Notes: generated by a model not told the origin, from the sequence alone. DNA of 64,000 nt from Quercus robur (GCF_932294415.1 NC_065542.1:1133501-1197500), one strand, 5' to 3'; shown: positions 12,237 to 25,381, numbered from the stretch's first letter. Numbers and translations: made by a program.

Positions 12237-15200
12237 TCATGGGTTCAACCGGCTTTTAAGTTCTTCGACCAGTCTACTTCTAGGAATTTTATCGTCTTTA
12301 GCAGCCTCAACGTCTTTTAATACAACAATCCCTTCATTCATTTCCCGTTCACCCACAATTACCATCCATGGGATCCTCGACTCTCTAGCACGGTCAATGT
12401 GCTTCATCACCCTTTTATTAACAAAATATTCGGCTTTCACTTTGGCATTCCACAGCTCACTTACCAGCTCTGCAGCTTGAATCAAGTCATCCCCCACTAT
12501 ACTAACTAGGACTTCAGTCTTTGTTGCACGTGGTGCCTGCCAAAACACCCAAAAGGAATGAAAGAACTCATCAGCCTCACCACCAGGGTGCTAGATTATT
12601 ATTAAACTTTGAGTTGCTAGTCAAAAATATTAGAAAGTCGAAGATCATATAGGTATATTATTAAGTATTATTATTACCTGGCTCTGGTCTTTCTGTAGCT
12701 GCTCCATTATAGCAAATACCCGCTCGATTCCAAGACTAACACCAACTGCTGGAACCTGCTTCGCACCAAACATACCAATAAGGTTGTCATAACGTCCACC
12801 AGCAGCAATTGAACCAACCTGAGGACGTCCACAAGCAAATCACATCATCAGTACTTAAAACACAATCACACATTTTCCTGGAAACACATGAAGCAAATGA
12901 AATGCAGCAATTACTAGATCACACAAGGTTTTTGTTTTGTTTTTTTCAATAACAAGATGACATAAGAATTATTACTTGCAATGATATCTGGGAGGAGTAG
13001 GGGGAATAAGGTCATATTCTTCCATCTTTTTGTTTCAATACCAATTCAGCCACACTCATTAATCCAACTGGGAAATTTCAGAGAGTGCAGCCCTCATCCT
13101 GACAAACCGTTTCCAGAAATTTTACGTTGGCTTTTTTCTATTTTAGAGGTGGGGGGGGAGGGGAGGTGCAATTTTAATGCATACACCCATTATTGAAAAT
13201 GAACTGAAAAATGAAATTTTCAAATTTATATTTTACATCATTTCTGATGTTAGCTATGGATTTTTGTTTACTCATCTCCACTACCAAGGCAGAACTTAGT
13301 AACTTTCTTTCCTCCCTCTATTCTACATGATGAAAATTTAAATCCACCCAAAAAGAATTATGAAATATTAATTATTGACATTCCCTTTTAATGTCAACTC
13401 TGAGACTTAAAAATTTCAAGTTTCTCAACTTTATTTTTCACATTTCATAAAAACTGACATTTTTTTGAATAAGTTCATAACGACTTTTTCATTTCATGAT
13501 TCAATTTTTCTCTTTTCTTTCCACAATCCTTTTCCAACCTCCTCCTTCATCACAGTTGTCACCCCACAACACTCGAGTAAACAAAAACAGTAACATGAAG
13601 CTTTTTTATGGAGAAATCATCTTTCCTACCCCCAGAAATTAGACAACACAAGTAAATGGCTGAAATAATCAAAACTCTAGAGACTGAAAATAATCCATGT
13701 CATAGAACTATATGATTGTCACAGGATCATAAAATACAGAGGAGTAAAGACAAAGCAAATTAAGAACAATAATTCATAAGCTTCTACAGGAGCACTAGGA
13801 TCTTTAAACATCAGATATAAATGGACATACAACATTACTGCCATCCAAACTTCGTCACACAAGTTTCAATAATAAAGAAAAAAAAAATTGAGAAAAGACA
13901 GCTATTCGAGAGGATTACCAATGACCTACTATCATGAAAAGCTAACATACAATGCCACCAATACAAAACCAGCCACACATATACCAACAGCAATCTGATA
14001 GGATGGAATGCGTTGTTCAAGCGTGCTCTTTAAATTAGAGCATAGGCACATATCACTGCCATGTCGAATTATCACAATAATTCAATGTCCACTTGTTCTT
14101 CTAGAGTTTTGGGCAGTCAATTTTATCAGTTCAGATCACAACTAATATGATAATAAACCATTTAAAAATTTTTTTTTCTTCCAGTTCAATAAGTGAAAAG
14201 ATCCTTGGGCATCATTATAGGAGGATCAGCTATTAAAGTGTCACCAATAATAATATGGATTCACAAGGAAGAAAAAAAAATGAAATGAAAAATAAGGATT
14301 CTTCTTAAAAAATTACCTGTGCACCACCTTTAAAAACAGCCTCAAATATGACTCCAGTATAATAATCAAGGCCTCTGGCAAGACTCAAGTCAAAAACCAC
14401 TTTGTCAATACACTTTGACACTTCAAGAGCTTTAAATAAAATCTCTAGGTCATTCAGTGCATCAACAGATCCATTGTGTCCTAAGAACTTGCTGCCCTGC
14501 TGCTTAAGCTTAGATAATAGTTCCAAAGGGTGTCCCCTTTCCTTCACAAAAGTGCCAATTTCATCTGCTGTCTGAACAGATAAGCCCTTCTCCTCCACCT
14601 AACAATAATTAACAAGAAATATATAACCAAACATACTAAAATTTATGCAATGATATAAATGGAATACACAATTAAAATATTAATCCAACATTTCATTTAT
14701 AAATATTATTGCAAAGAGAAAAGCTCAAGTAAAAAGAATGTATATGCAAGCTTCCCTATAAAATTACAATAGAGTAAAAATTAGGCTCTAAATTACTAAT
14801 CCAACATATTTACAAAAAGATGATCACAGAATTATCCTTATATTAATGAAATGCTAACAACTAGATAGGCTATTGCTCCTATTAATAATAACCAAGTAAG
14901 ACAACACTATTTGCATACAAGTGTTCTTACCATTTCCTTTTTTATCTGCTCAAAAGGTTGTTTATCTAACTTGTCAATACTTGAACATATGGTTCTGAAT
15001 TTTTGCGGTGGCACTCCACATATGTCCAACATTCCATCAAGTAACTTCCGATGATTCAATTTTATCTGTAGAAGAAAAGGAAATTAATTAAAATAATAAT
15101 TATTATTATTATTATAGAACACACTTTGAAGAAGGTCTTTATCACAAAATCAATAGATCGATTCATTTGAATTAGGCCTTGCTCATTTGCTCATTCTTCA

Positions 15201-15921
15201 TCAAATCATATGTATCGATTGTCTTAAACCATAATATGTGATGAAACATATTGAATTAGCACCATTGACCAGGTAATGGTTCCAACTTCCAAGACAAACT
15301 CAGTGACATTGCTGCCATCAGATGGCAATAAATAGCATCTATGAGGATAGGAGGCATGCATCCAATACAAGTGACACATGCATAACAAGTCAATACTAAT
15401 ATCAAAGACAAAATATAGTATAATATATAATCCATAACAAATTTAAATGTCAAACTTTCTATTAACAAGGATAGGTGGGTAAAAAAAATGAGGTTACCTC
15501 ATAATCTCCAATTTGCAGTTCATCAAGCAGTTCTGTCAAAATTTTAACAATCTCAAAATCTGGTCCCATTTTTTCATATTGGCCTGCAATGTCTAAATCG
15601 CACTGGTAAAATTCACGGTATCTTCCCTTAGATGGGTTGTCCCTCCTGTAAACCTTAGCTATCTGGTACCTTTTAAATGATGTGAGACCATTCATAGCCA
15701 CATACCTAGCAAATGGTACAGTTAAGTCGTATCTCAAAGAACAAAGTTCTCCACCCTGCCAACAGATTGAACATAAAATTACATCACTGTGAGTAAATAT
15801 GAAATGGTGTAACTAAATTCCTTTGATAAGTACAGCAAACAATAATAAATTACAGGTTAGTTGGGGAAAAAAAGAAAACAGTCCTTATATCCTTATATAA
15901 GTCTTCTTTGGATGAAAAAAA

Positions 15922-15961
<40 letters not shown>

Positions 15962-18156
15962 GATAGATAGATAGCCAGGTCACTCAAATATCAACTACAT
16001 GAAGTAACAACTTGATTGAACAGGCGAAAATTCCTAAAATTAAAAATAGCAAAAAAGGAAATGACTTAAATGAATTAACTAATATGAAATAATTACCTGG
16101 TCAGCAAGATCATATACCAACTTTGAATCTTCCCCATACTTTCCCATGAGAGTTTCTCTCAGTTCAAACGCTGGAGTATCCAACGCAGTAGCACCATGCC
16201 TCTCAAAAACATCCTCAATAATTGAAAATGCTCTCTTTCTTATTGTCATTTGTTCTTTTGCAAAATCACGAGTTCCCTAATTTGTACCATAATATGGTTA
16301 CAGTCAGCATGCTAGTGATGCATTCAAGGGGTAGAAATAAAAGAATTTCTTAAATAAGAATATGAACACAATAGAATGTTCATAAATTAAAACAAAATAA
16401 GTGTGAGTATTGAAATTTTGATTGAATAAAAAGCGTATAAAATTGCAAACAGCTCCTTGCAATATGCCATGTTTTTGGTCAATGAATTAGAAGTTTATTA
16501 ACTAAATACCATACAAAATTACAAACAGCTCCAAAGAGCACCTATATCAACAATAAACTCAACAGGCTGCTCAAAAACATGCAACAAAATTACAGGCAAA
16601 TTACAATAAGCTGTCAACATATTTAAACAATTCTCCACTTCTAGCACTAACTTCTAAAAACATTTTTTATGCAACATTCTCCAAGGATTGCTCTAATGTT
16701 CACACAAGTATAAAATGTTTTTTCTATCTTTATACAGAGAAAATAAAAGATAATAATAATGCACGCATCATTCAATGAGAATTAAGTGATAAAATTTCAG
16801 GAATGTCATCACCTTTGGAAGCTTGGGCAGTCTTCTACTTTCATTGGTTTCTACAAGCTCCTTTAGTTTCTTCAACAAGCTATCAAACTCCTGGTCCTTC
16901 GGGTCCAAAAACAACAAAAGATCATCAACCCATTTCTCAATCCCATCACCTGCCTTACCCTGCAACCTATCCTTAATCAATTGCACAATCACACTAGTCC
17001 CTTTCCCCAACAACACCTTCTTCTTCTTCTCACCCTTCTTATCCCCCTTCACATTCCCTCCTCCTACTCCTCCATTCACCTCAACACTACTCCCACTCTT
17101 TTCACTCCACTCCACGCCCTCAAGGGCGATAAATCCCGTCATCGCCTCCCATGCCACAATCTTCCACACCATCCCCAACAACACATTCACTTGGTGCACA
17201 AACTTTTCGTACTCCTTTTCGAACCCCAGCTCCAAAACCAACTTAAACCCATTTCTCAAGCTCTCACCACTAGCACATTTCCCTTCAAACAAACCCACGA
17301 AGCTCGACTGCAAACCCTCATTACTAATTGAATCCAAATTCGCCTTCACACGACTCAAACTACACTCCCCCAATTCATTAATCGCTGCTGCCAATGGATA
17401 CAGCACAGTCCTCACATCCGAACCCGAACCCAAATCCTTCGAATTCAGCTCAATTCTTGTCTTGGAATGCACCAACTTCACAATCTCCCTCAAACTCCCA
17501 TGAACTTTAGCTATTTTCGACACCGAATCAATCTCAACCTTCCCAACCAGCTTCGACCCATTCAACAAAACCTTCATATCACTCGCAACCCCAGCCTCCT
17601 CCTTCGCCGAGAACCCATCCCCGGAATCCATCGAATTGAACACCGCCGCCACGTCAGCCTTAATGGCCTCGCACGACAATGCAGCCACCGCATCGGAAAC
17701 CGCCGACAACGCCGCCGATTCGTGATCCAACACAGCGGAAACTCCAAACAAACCCGACGGATACAATTTTTCAACCAATGACGCTTCCTCTTTGCTCAAC
17801 TCGATCGAATCCAATTCTAGGGTTTCGTCGAGTTGGGAATTCTTGAATTTGTTGAGGGCTTCGGAGATTCGGATCGGAAGTAGCGTGGAGTGGTCGGAGC
17901 GGAGGAGCTTGTAGAGGAGGACGGTGAGGAATGCGCGGAGTTCGAGAGGGGCTAGGGTTTTGGGGATGGGGAATTGGGATTGGACAGGTGGCGAGGCCTG
18001 ATTGGAGGAGGGAGATGAGAGTCTATCGAGTGCGGAGGAGTCGAGTCGTAGCGAAGCGTAGCCGGTGGCAATGGCGTAGAGTGAAGATGAAGAGAGAGAT
18101 GAGCCCTTGCCTCCTAATGTAATTACAGAGAGTTCGGAGGCTTTGTCTGAAGCCAT
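12237..18156 (-). CDS. histidyl-tRNA synthetase, cytosolic type
   Basis: Seven minus-strand exons: 16813-18156, 16097-16276, 15498-15755, 14931-15065, 14317-14598, 12678-12818 and 12237-12536. All junctions are GT..AG and phase 0, giving 879 residues, close to the roughly 880 I recall for Arabidopsis At3g02760. It charges tRNA(His) with histidine. Class II signatures are clear: GTRDF at residue 449 opens the catalytic core, motif 2 region [12 protein letters not shown], the HisRS signatures [10 protein letters not shown] and [11 protein letters not shown], motif 3 GVSLGIERV, then the C-terminal anticodon-binding domain. The first exon encodes a 448-residue extension typical of the plant enzyme. 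I chose ATG 18156 ([10 protein letters not shown]); an in-frame ATG at 18204 would add 16 residues. The N-terminus does not look like a strong organelle signal. Confidence 0.93.
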
Positions 18157-18234
18157 TTTTTGTTTTTGGATTTGGAAAAAGAGTGAGAGAGGGAGCTTCG
18201 ACACTGAGGAGGAGAGGGTTTATGGTGGAAAAAT

Positions 18235-18345
18235 TTAATTAAGACATTTTAATTAAGACATTTTAAAACTAACCAAATTGGACTTTGGACTTTGGAGGTT
18301 AGGGTTTTTTTTATTTAATTAAGACATTTTAAAACTAACCAAATT
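18235..18345. repeat. local duplication in the HisRS 5' flank
   Basis: The string TTAATTAAGACATTTTAAAA followed by CTAACCAAATTGG occurs at about 18252-18283 and again at about 18318-18346, with a third partial copy of its start at 18235. Downstream text (CCAATTTAGTTCCTAACACCG) resembles the ends of plant MULE-type elements. Confidence 0.65.
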
Positions 18346-18782
18346 GGTCCATAAGTCCAATTTAGTTCCTAACACCGTTAGCCCACCCGTTAGTGATTTT
18401 CTCCCTCTCTCTCAGACTTGTCTCCTCTCTCTTTCTCTACGTGATTTTCTCCCCTCTTGACCCTTCTCTTTTATACCTTAAATCTGCTACAGCCAAAACA
18501 CAGCCATACACAGTAACAAAACCCAAAATTAAGAAACTCAAAAAACCCACAACAAAACCAACAACAATACCACCACCATATTGGAAGCCACTACATGAAT
18601 CAAAAACAATCACTACGGATCAACACGGTGGGAGATCGAACCGCGGAGAGAAGAACCCGAAGCATGCCGAGTTTGATTTGTTCCTCTCCGAGCCCCCTAG
18701 ACTTACACACCAAATCGATAATCTTGTAAACAATATTGGTATTGGAATTGGAATCGGAATTGGAGTTGGGATCGGGCCGATA

Positions 18783-19440
18783 TAAATCAACCATTACGTA
18801 AGATGCAAATATAAGAATATTCTAATCAAGACTCAAGTCACCCCATTTTTTTATATTTATATATTCGTTGTTTTGGAGAATAAAGGAATAAAGAAAAGAG
18901 GGAAAAGTATTGAAAAAAGTTGCATTTCATATATTCAATTTTGATTTTTTGAAAACACTTTATCACCTATGCGAAATTTTATTAATCTCTCTGTCTAATC
19001 AATGGTTACCAAATTGATTTATGAGCAAGTTTGAGAATGTTATTATTGAGAGCTATGAGATTTTGTCTAAAGCCATTTTGTATGTGGTATTAGCCCAAAC
19101 CTTAAGGATTGGTTAATGGAATTTACCCATTTAATTAATTATAAATCAACCATTACATGAGATGCAAATATAAGAATATTCTAAAGTCACCCCATTTTTT
19201 ATATTTATATATTCGTTGTCTTGGATAAAGGAATAAAGAAAAGAGGGAAAAATATTGAAAAAAAGTTGCATTTCATATATTCAATTTTGATTTTTTGAAA
19301 ACACTTTATCACCCATGCGAAATTTTATTAATCTCTCTGTCTAATCAATGGTTACCAAATTGATTTATGAGCAAGTTTGAGAATGTTATTATTGAGAGCT
19401 ATGAGATTTTGTCTAAAGCCATTTTGTATGTGGTGTTTGG
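18783..19440. repeat. direct repeat of about 300 bp, two copies about 350 bp apart
   Basis: Copy 1 (about 18783-19088) and copy 2 (about 19140-19434) are nearly identical: both run from ATAAATCAACCATTAC through TTTATCACC to GCCATTTTGTATGTGGT. They differ mainly by small indels, such as a 10-bp segment present in copy 1 and missing in copy 2. The near identity indicates a recent duplication. Confidence 0.9.
19029..19076 (-). pseudogene. degenerate HisRS start-region fragment, copy 1
   Basis: Read on the minus strand from 19076 this gives MALDKIS, stop, LSIITF, against [14 protein letters not shown] at the start of the HisRS gene. The glutamate codon is replaced by TAG. Homology fades after about 15 codons. 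Alignment by eye, short, therefore tentative. Confidence 0.5.
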
Positions 19441-19480
19441 ATTTGGAAATGAGTGTGTGAGCTGAAGAGGTTAGGGTTTT
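19375..19480 (-). pseudogene. degenerate HisRS start-region fragment with 5' UTR, copy 2
   Basis: Copy 2 of the same remnant (start codon equivalent at 19420-19422). Here the match also extends upstream of the start codon: TTTGGATTTGGAAA and a following GAGTG occur at the same distance as in the 5' UTR of the real gene (about 18165-18190). This extended match makes chance similarity unlikely. Confidence 0.5.
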
Positions 19481-19504
19481 GATAGAAAATGTGAGGGGGG
19501 GGGG

Positions 19505-19735
19505 GGAGGAAAAAGTATTTTGCATCAAATGATACTATGTCATCCATATCAAAACTCAATAAATAAAAAACGTATATAATAATAACCACCCATTAACACA
19601 TGTCTTTCATTTGTTAGTGAGGTAGTTTCATTTGTTAGTGAGGTAGTTTTTTTTATTGACTTGTTTCATATTTATTGGATTTTGATATCACTAATATAGT
19701 ATCATTTGACATCAAATACTTTCTCGGGAAAAGGG
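19505..19735. mobile_element. MITE-like inverted repeat
   Basis: The left arm contains GTATTTTGCATCAAATGATA and the right arm reads as its inverted, slightly diverged copy (TATCATTTGACATCAAATAC). AATAAAT motifs are placed symmetrically further in. About 230 bp, non-coding. Confidence 0.6.
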
Positions 19736-20473
19736 GGTTGGTGGTGTTGGTAGGCCTCAATGTCTAGGTCATAACGTTAAGGTTTTTAGCATGTACTTTT
19801 CGTATACTTGGGATTAGCTTACAAATCATGGGTACATATTAGTATAAAAAATAGGTGCTTGAATCACAAGGTTACAAATAAGCATGTTGTGGATTTTTTA
19901 AAATTTTTTTTTTATAGATATAATATAGTTTCAACATATGACATCTATTCTTGATCATTAGACTAAAATACAAATTGATTTTTTTTTTTTTTATCAATGT
20001 GAGAATCAAACTTCATATCTCATATTCGACGACAAAAGACTTTACAAGCTAATGATGCATGTTGTGAGTTTGGGTGTAATTAAATGTGTCCTTAGCATTG
20101 TTTTATATTTTAAAAGTGAAATAGATGATAAATATTATATCATATCATATACTATACTATATAATAAAAATTGGAATTAGAAGTCATGATTCTGCCAAAG
20201 TAGCTACACCAAATTAATTACATCAAAAAGCTTTTGTTTTTTTTTTTTTTTGCTTTTAGATGGAGACAAAAGCTTGATTGTTTTTTTTCTTTCAATTATT
20301 TTATTCTATCTTAATTTTCTAAGAGTGTAAACTCTAGATTATCTTCATTTTGGAACCGGTTTGGGTTCAGTGTTTCTATGCAATGGACTTATATATCTAG
20401 ACTGGTCTAGTGCTTAGGAAGCTGAGCACTAAATTCAATCCTTGCTACATACTTTTTTTTCAATCTTAATCTT

Positions 20474-20705
20474 TTAAGGAAAAAGAAAAGGTGTAAATTA
20501 AGTTTGGAGTACACAAATAAGAAAACTCATTGATTTCCTATAAAAAGGAATTATACTTCTTGTAAAGAATTCATCCGATAGCAATTAGCAAATTTGAAAG
20601 GAGAAAGAAAAGTGTAAGTTAAGTTTGTGGAGTGCACAAATAAGAAAACTCCTCGATTCCCTATAAAAAAGAATTATAATTATTCTACAGTGTCCATCCT
20701 AAAGC
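20474..20705. repeat. two-copy tandem duplication, about 118-bp unit
   Basis: The segment starting GGAAAAAGAAAAGGTGTAA and containing ACAAATAAGAAAACTC and TATAAAAAGGAATTATA is repeated from about 20598 with several substitutions. Confidence 0.75.
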
Positions 20706-20772
20706 AAATATCAAGTCCTTTACTCTACTACAAAGCCACGCACAAAGCCCTATTATATACACAAACCATAGC

Positions 20773-20834
20773 AAACTCTTGACGCCACAGGCTCTGGATA
20801 CAGAAACTCTTGACGCCACATGCTCTGGATACAG
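20773..20834. repeat. two-copy 31-bp tandem repeat
   Basis: AAACTCTTGACGCCACA followed by a CTCTGGATACAG segment occurs twice in succession with a 31-bp period and one base difference. Confidence 0.85.
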
Positions 20835-22099
20835 AATTTTTGGCCTCATAAGTCATAATGGCTTCAATGGTTTAATGATTTAATCTTTGGGTGATTTGTA
20901 ATGGTTGTTTTATCATCTCTGGAGAATAGTGTAAGGCAGAAATTTTATTATACATTCCAGCAACACAAGGAAGAGATTCTACGTTATCTTCATCCTCCTT
21001 TGTCTTCTCCCACTTTTAGCCTCATGCGTAGAACAACGGGTTATTTCTTAAAGTAATTGTTTTGTTTATTTGTTTATTTACTTTTTTATTCTTAGGATTC
21101 ATTATACTACATTTTCGTTTTTACACCATGTTTGATTTTGGCTACCATAGGTAAAGCACAGTGGGGGAAAAAATGGTTAGGTGAGATTGAAGAAGAAGAC
21201 ACAGCTTTTTAAAATGAGATTAAAGAAGAAGAAGGCGGAGCTTTCGTTATTTACAAATACAAGTATATATACCTACAGATGCTTCAAAGCAATGCCCACA
21301 CTCACACAGTCACACTTGAAAAAGCCGCCAACCTAACCGGTAAACAAAAACCATAACATAACTTTATTTTTGCTGTTAATCTCTCTGTCTCTATATCTAA
21401 TAACAATGGTTTTCAACAAAAAATTGAAGGAAGTAATATATGTATTAATGTATATTGGAGCCACCCAAGAAAGTATTCAATATTGCACACCACAAGATCA
21501 TGGAAATTTATAATATTTATATTTAGAGTATGAACTTCACTATTTAAGTATTTATGCCCCCTCTCAGCGAAAAAAAAGTATTTATGCCCCTTTATATGTA
21601 TTATTTATTGTACCTTATGTATGATATATCTTATAAGTTTTTTTTTTTTTATTATTATTTATTTATTTTCTGAATATATCTTATAAGTTAAACCTTGTTA
21701 CTCTTCAAAACTACTCTTTCTCACACACTCTTAGGCACAACAATGTTCTAGCACATGCTTTAACCAAGAAAGTGAGATTTTCTTTTCCGTTATAAGTCTG
21801 GTTGGATGGAGTCTGTTCTATCAAATCTTTACAATTGTTATGTTTCTGACTCTTTAAGTATTAATTAAGTTTCCAAGTTGGCATTTCCTAATTTTCTCAA
21901 CCCAAAAAAAAAACTCTAAACATGATGGATTAATTGTTTATAAACTTAACATAAAATTTAATCAATGGTTTAATTTATTGATTTTTTTTTTTTATGTTTT
22001 TTTTTATTGAGTAGAATAACATTTGAATACAAGAATGAACAAATGCTTCAAAAGGGGGGGGGGGGAAACCTTTCATAAATCTTAAATTTTACTTATTAA

Positions 22100-22196
22100 A
22101 AGTCTTATAGCTCAACTGATATTTCGTGGAGATTTCATCTAAGATATCCAAGGTTAATATCCCTCCTCTCCCAACAAAAACAACAACAACAATACA
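22100..22196 (+). mobile_element. tRNA-derived SINE-like fragment
   Basis: TAGCTCAACTGA at 22108-22119 fits the Pol III A-box consensus TRGYNNARNNGG with one mismatch. The following sequence, ending CTCTCCCAACAAAAAC, parallels the better-preserved copy in the AK-HSDH intron at about 34725-34830. The B-box is degraded. It abuts the left edge of the solo-LTR-like block. Confidence 0.4.
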
Positions 22197-22201
22197 CACT
22201 A

Positions 22202-24120
22202 TTGAGGGCCATTTGTGGAAGCCCAGGCAGACAGAAAGAAAGCCCAATAATGAGGGCAACAAATAATTGACAAAATAGATAGCAAAAACCCATTAGGCTC
22301 AAGCGGCAATAATAATGGATCACAAACCCAACAAATAAATAAATGGGTCTTGAAGAGGCAAGCGGGCTCAAAGAAGCCAGGAAAGAAAGAAATAGCATCC
22401 TATGGACAGTGTATGAGGTAGAAAAGTGAGAAAGGGTCACCGCAGGCCCAAGGCAATGCAAACTAAGAAAGTAAGGGGTTTATGGCAGGCCCATGAACTC
22501 CAAGGATAAGAATAAGGTTATTAGGCCGGAGAAACCCAATGAAATTAGTAAAAAGCCCATGGGAGTGTGGAATTAGCAAACGGGCCGAGAAAGTCCAAAG
22601 AAAGCAATCGGGCTGTGGGTGCCCAAAGGAAAGCCCAAAGGGACATAGGAGCCCATAAGTAAAAGCAGAACAGTGCCCGTGACAAGCCACTGAGGAAAGG
22701 AATAAGCGGCTGGCCCAAAAGAGGTCCAGTAGGATTAAGTTATTACGGCAGGAATAACAATTCAACGTTGCAGGAAATAAAGAAAATCAAGAGTGGACCA
22801 AAGAAATGTAAGGCCCATCATCATACAAAGCCCAGCTCCTGAATGGAGCGGGAAACCAAAGAAAAGCCCACATGAAATGTCAGAAAATACAGACGGAGAG
22901 TCTCTAGATCACGGCAAACGCATGAGCAGCAGGCAAACTCTTGGACATATCTGAAAGGGATGCATGCGCAAGGTCCATGCACCACCAGCCTGTACCCAGC
23001 CAATATAGGATGTGGTGAGGCCATAGGCCAGAGATAAGAGGTAAAGGGGGTATAGTTTGGTGGTGGAGAGAGGGGAAAAGATTTATTTTGCGGCTCCTGC
23101 CCAAGCCCTTTTGGGAGATACGTCCTGTTGGGATGATAGACCACCTAAAAGAGGCAAGTTTGAGGGGGAACCGTTAGGTGCATGCCTTGAGGGAAAGAGA
23201 GAGAAAACATTTATACCGTGGTAGGAAAGAAGTGCTACGGTATACTGAGGAAAAATGAAACAAACCTACCTCTGTCTGGTAAGGGTGAATGTTGCACAGA
23301 CTTGGTGGTCGGTAAGTACGCCCAGACCAGACAAAGACGGTTAAGGAGCAAAATGGTAAAATATTGGTCACGACAGGCACTATAAAAGGGCCCTTGCCGT
23401 GCCCTAAGAAGGGGACCGAAAAACAGAGCATTCTGAGAGTAAAAAAGAAAAGAAAAACAGAGTAAAAAGAAGAGAAAAAAGATAAGAAAGAAAACAGAGA
23501 AGAAATGAGAGAAAATTAAGGAAAAAGGAAAGGTAATACAGTGAGCATGCACCAGTAGATCGGTTTCCCTCTCTCCCCCTTCAAATCCTGCTCTCTTCCA
23601 AAACGTAACAAGGACCTCTTTTGGGCAATAACCATTCAGGTACGACTTCCTCAAAGTCATTAATCCCCACGGTAGGATCTTTTTTTCCTAGGAGATTATT
23701 TGCATTGAGAAGAGGTGTTCTCCCCTCTTTGGCTTTGCTTCGGCAGACTAAACTTAAAACTTGATTTATGCCCATTTAATTAGTTCGTATTATTTTCTTT
23801 CTTCTTTACTTTCTTTGTGAATGATATTATCATGACTGTAATCATGCTTTATAAGTAGGGATTACATAGCCATTTATTTAAATAGTCAGAATACTCTGTT
23901 TTGGTTATTATTATTATATCTGCCTGCCGTAACTCGTTGAAACAGTTCTTCTTGCTGTAAGCTTACTCCTGGCAGACAAGGCATAAGTTTGTGCACAAAC
24001 TGGTCCAAGTTGAGTTACAATTGAACCGGCCTCAACTTCCTTACTCAGAAACATTCGGGCCCATTACCGCAGGAGGTAGCTCAGCCCAACACACAATACA
24101 CAAAAAAAGGCCCCTACACA
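22202..24120 (+). mobile_element. solo-LTR-like block
   Basis: A 1.9-kb block richer in GC than its flanks, full of AAAGCCCA and GGCCCA motifs seen in the other LTRs here. It contains a strong TATA box (TATAAAAGGG, 23381-23390) and ends GGCCCCTACACA, resembling the CCCTACA end of the LTR at 49112. CACTA flanks it on both sides (22197-22201 and 24121-24125), a possible 5-bp target duplication. The 5' end then reads TTGAGG rather than the canonical TG, so the left border is uncertain. No primer-binding site, polypurine tract or coding sequence is adjacent, hence solo LTR. Minus-strand frames inside it are not genes. Confidence 0.5.
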
Positions 24121-25381
24121 CACTAATCCAAGATTTATGAGATCTACTATGAAAAAATAAAAATAAAAAGCTTAATTCTGTTAACAGATTTAAAAGCTTA
24201 GACCTAATGCTAAAGATGGCATAAAGGTGGGCTTTTTTTAGGTAATTTCCTTTATATATATATATATATATATATTTTACAATTTGATATTATTATTATT
24301 ATTATTGTTATTATTATTTCTCTAATTTGATATGTCATATATTATGGTTTTAGATGAATCAGATCCCGCTTGGCCATTTCGCAACCTTGGGCGAGGACCG
24401 TTTAATGATTATTGGTTTTTATAGATCGATGCCCATTGAAAGATATGAAGCCCTTTTGATTGTTGGGTGTGGGTTGGGGGGCTAATGTTTGTTTATACTT
24501 TATACATACATGCTTAGAAAATCTCTTTTATTTCTTTTTTTGCTAGTTGATAGAAATTGAACCAAAACGAATGTTGTGTAACACAAATGACTTTATTGCT
24601 ATGTTGAGAGATTCGTGTTATATTCAAATATTTTTCATCTTTCGGAAAAAATGTCGGCCATGTTGAAAAAAAGTAAATACGTACACACGGTTTTGGTAAA
24701 TAATGTACTCTTGCTTTGTCAAAACACACGGGCATTGCAAATGATTACCAAATGCTTAATTTGATGAAAAAGAGAGAGAGAGAAGACTCTCATATCTTCC
24801 ATACGATTGTCAAACACACTATGCACATGAGCATCTGCACATATATAGGCAGCTATATAAGCCTATAATAGATATGAGATGAGAAGATAAAAGAATAAGT
24901 AAACTGATTTCGAATAAATAAAGAGTTATGCTAACTAGTGTCCTAAGGGCACTGGTTAAGAATTCAGTTAAAGAAAGTTTTGACATTATTTTTATGGAAA
25001 ATGAAAAAAGTTGTCAAAATATTATTATTATTATTATTATTATTTTTTTTTTTTTCTTTTCTTTTCTTTTCCCATAAAAACTTTCTTTAACTGGATTTTT
25101 AACATAGCATTTCCCATAAATAAATTCGAGAATTGTACAAATTTGAACACTTGACATTTTTTCTCACAAAAAGTTTTTATTTACAACCCAACAAGACCGC
25201 TATTCCTATTTTCATTACATTCTTTCTAATGTATCTGATATACATATACAACTGTTCTGTTGCTATATGGCCAGGTCTAGCAACCTATATTCCTACTTTC
25301 CTTCTGTGATATATGTAGATGGACATTATGCATATTGTGTTTGTGTCTGCACCATTTGAGGCCACTTGCCATGATTAACAA
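24121..25381. other. intergenic region downstream of PP2C
   Basis: AT-rich DNA with a (TA)n run at 24256-24274 and a MITE-like inverted repeat at 24928-25110. No coding signal. Confidence 0.55.
24928..25110. mobile_element. MITE-like inverted repeat
   Basis: The left end reads ATGCTAAC and, further in, CAGTTAAAGAAAG. The right end is the inverted copy, CTTTCTTTAACTG then TAGCAT. A (TTA)n and pyrimidine-rich centre separates the arms. Its arms resemble those of 4494-4673. Confidence 0.6.

Larger units (their letters stand above)
18157..22201. other. gene-poor region with duplications and MITE-like elements
   Basis: Upstream of HisRS. It holds a local duplication of 5'-flank sequence, a 357-bp-spaced direct repeat carrying HisRS 5' remnants, a MITE-like inverted repeat and two short tandem duplications (listed separately). 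The plus-strand frame at 18393-18785 ends in a glycine-isoleucine run encoded by a hexamer-like repeat (18738-18775) and looks non-genic. From 20840 to 22100 I see nothing but AT-rich DNA. Confidence 0.6.

Noticed and set aside
16823-17503. 226-codon plus-strand frame
   Set aside because: Lies entirely antisense to HisRS exon 1, whose frame is supported by known protein sequence.
18393-18785. 130-codon plus-strand frame ending in a GIGIGI run
   Set aside because: The run comes from a hexamer-like DNA repeat and the rest has no motif; region also looks element-derived.
22135-23775. Several minus-strand frames of 64-141 codons
   Set aside because: All fall inside the solo-LTR-like block; low-complexity FFLFF-type content and no homology recognised.
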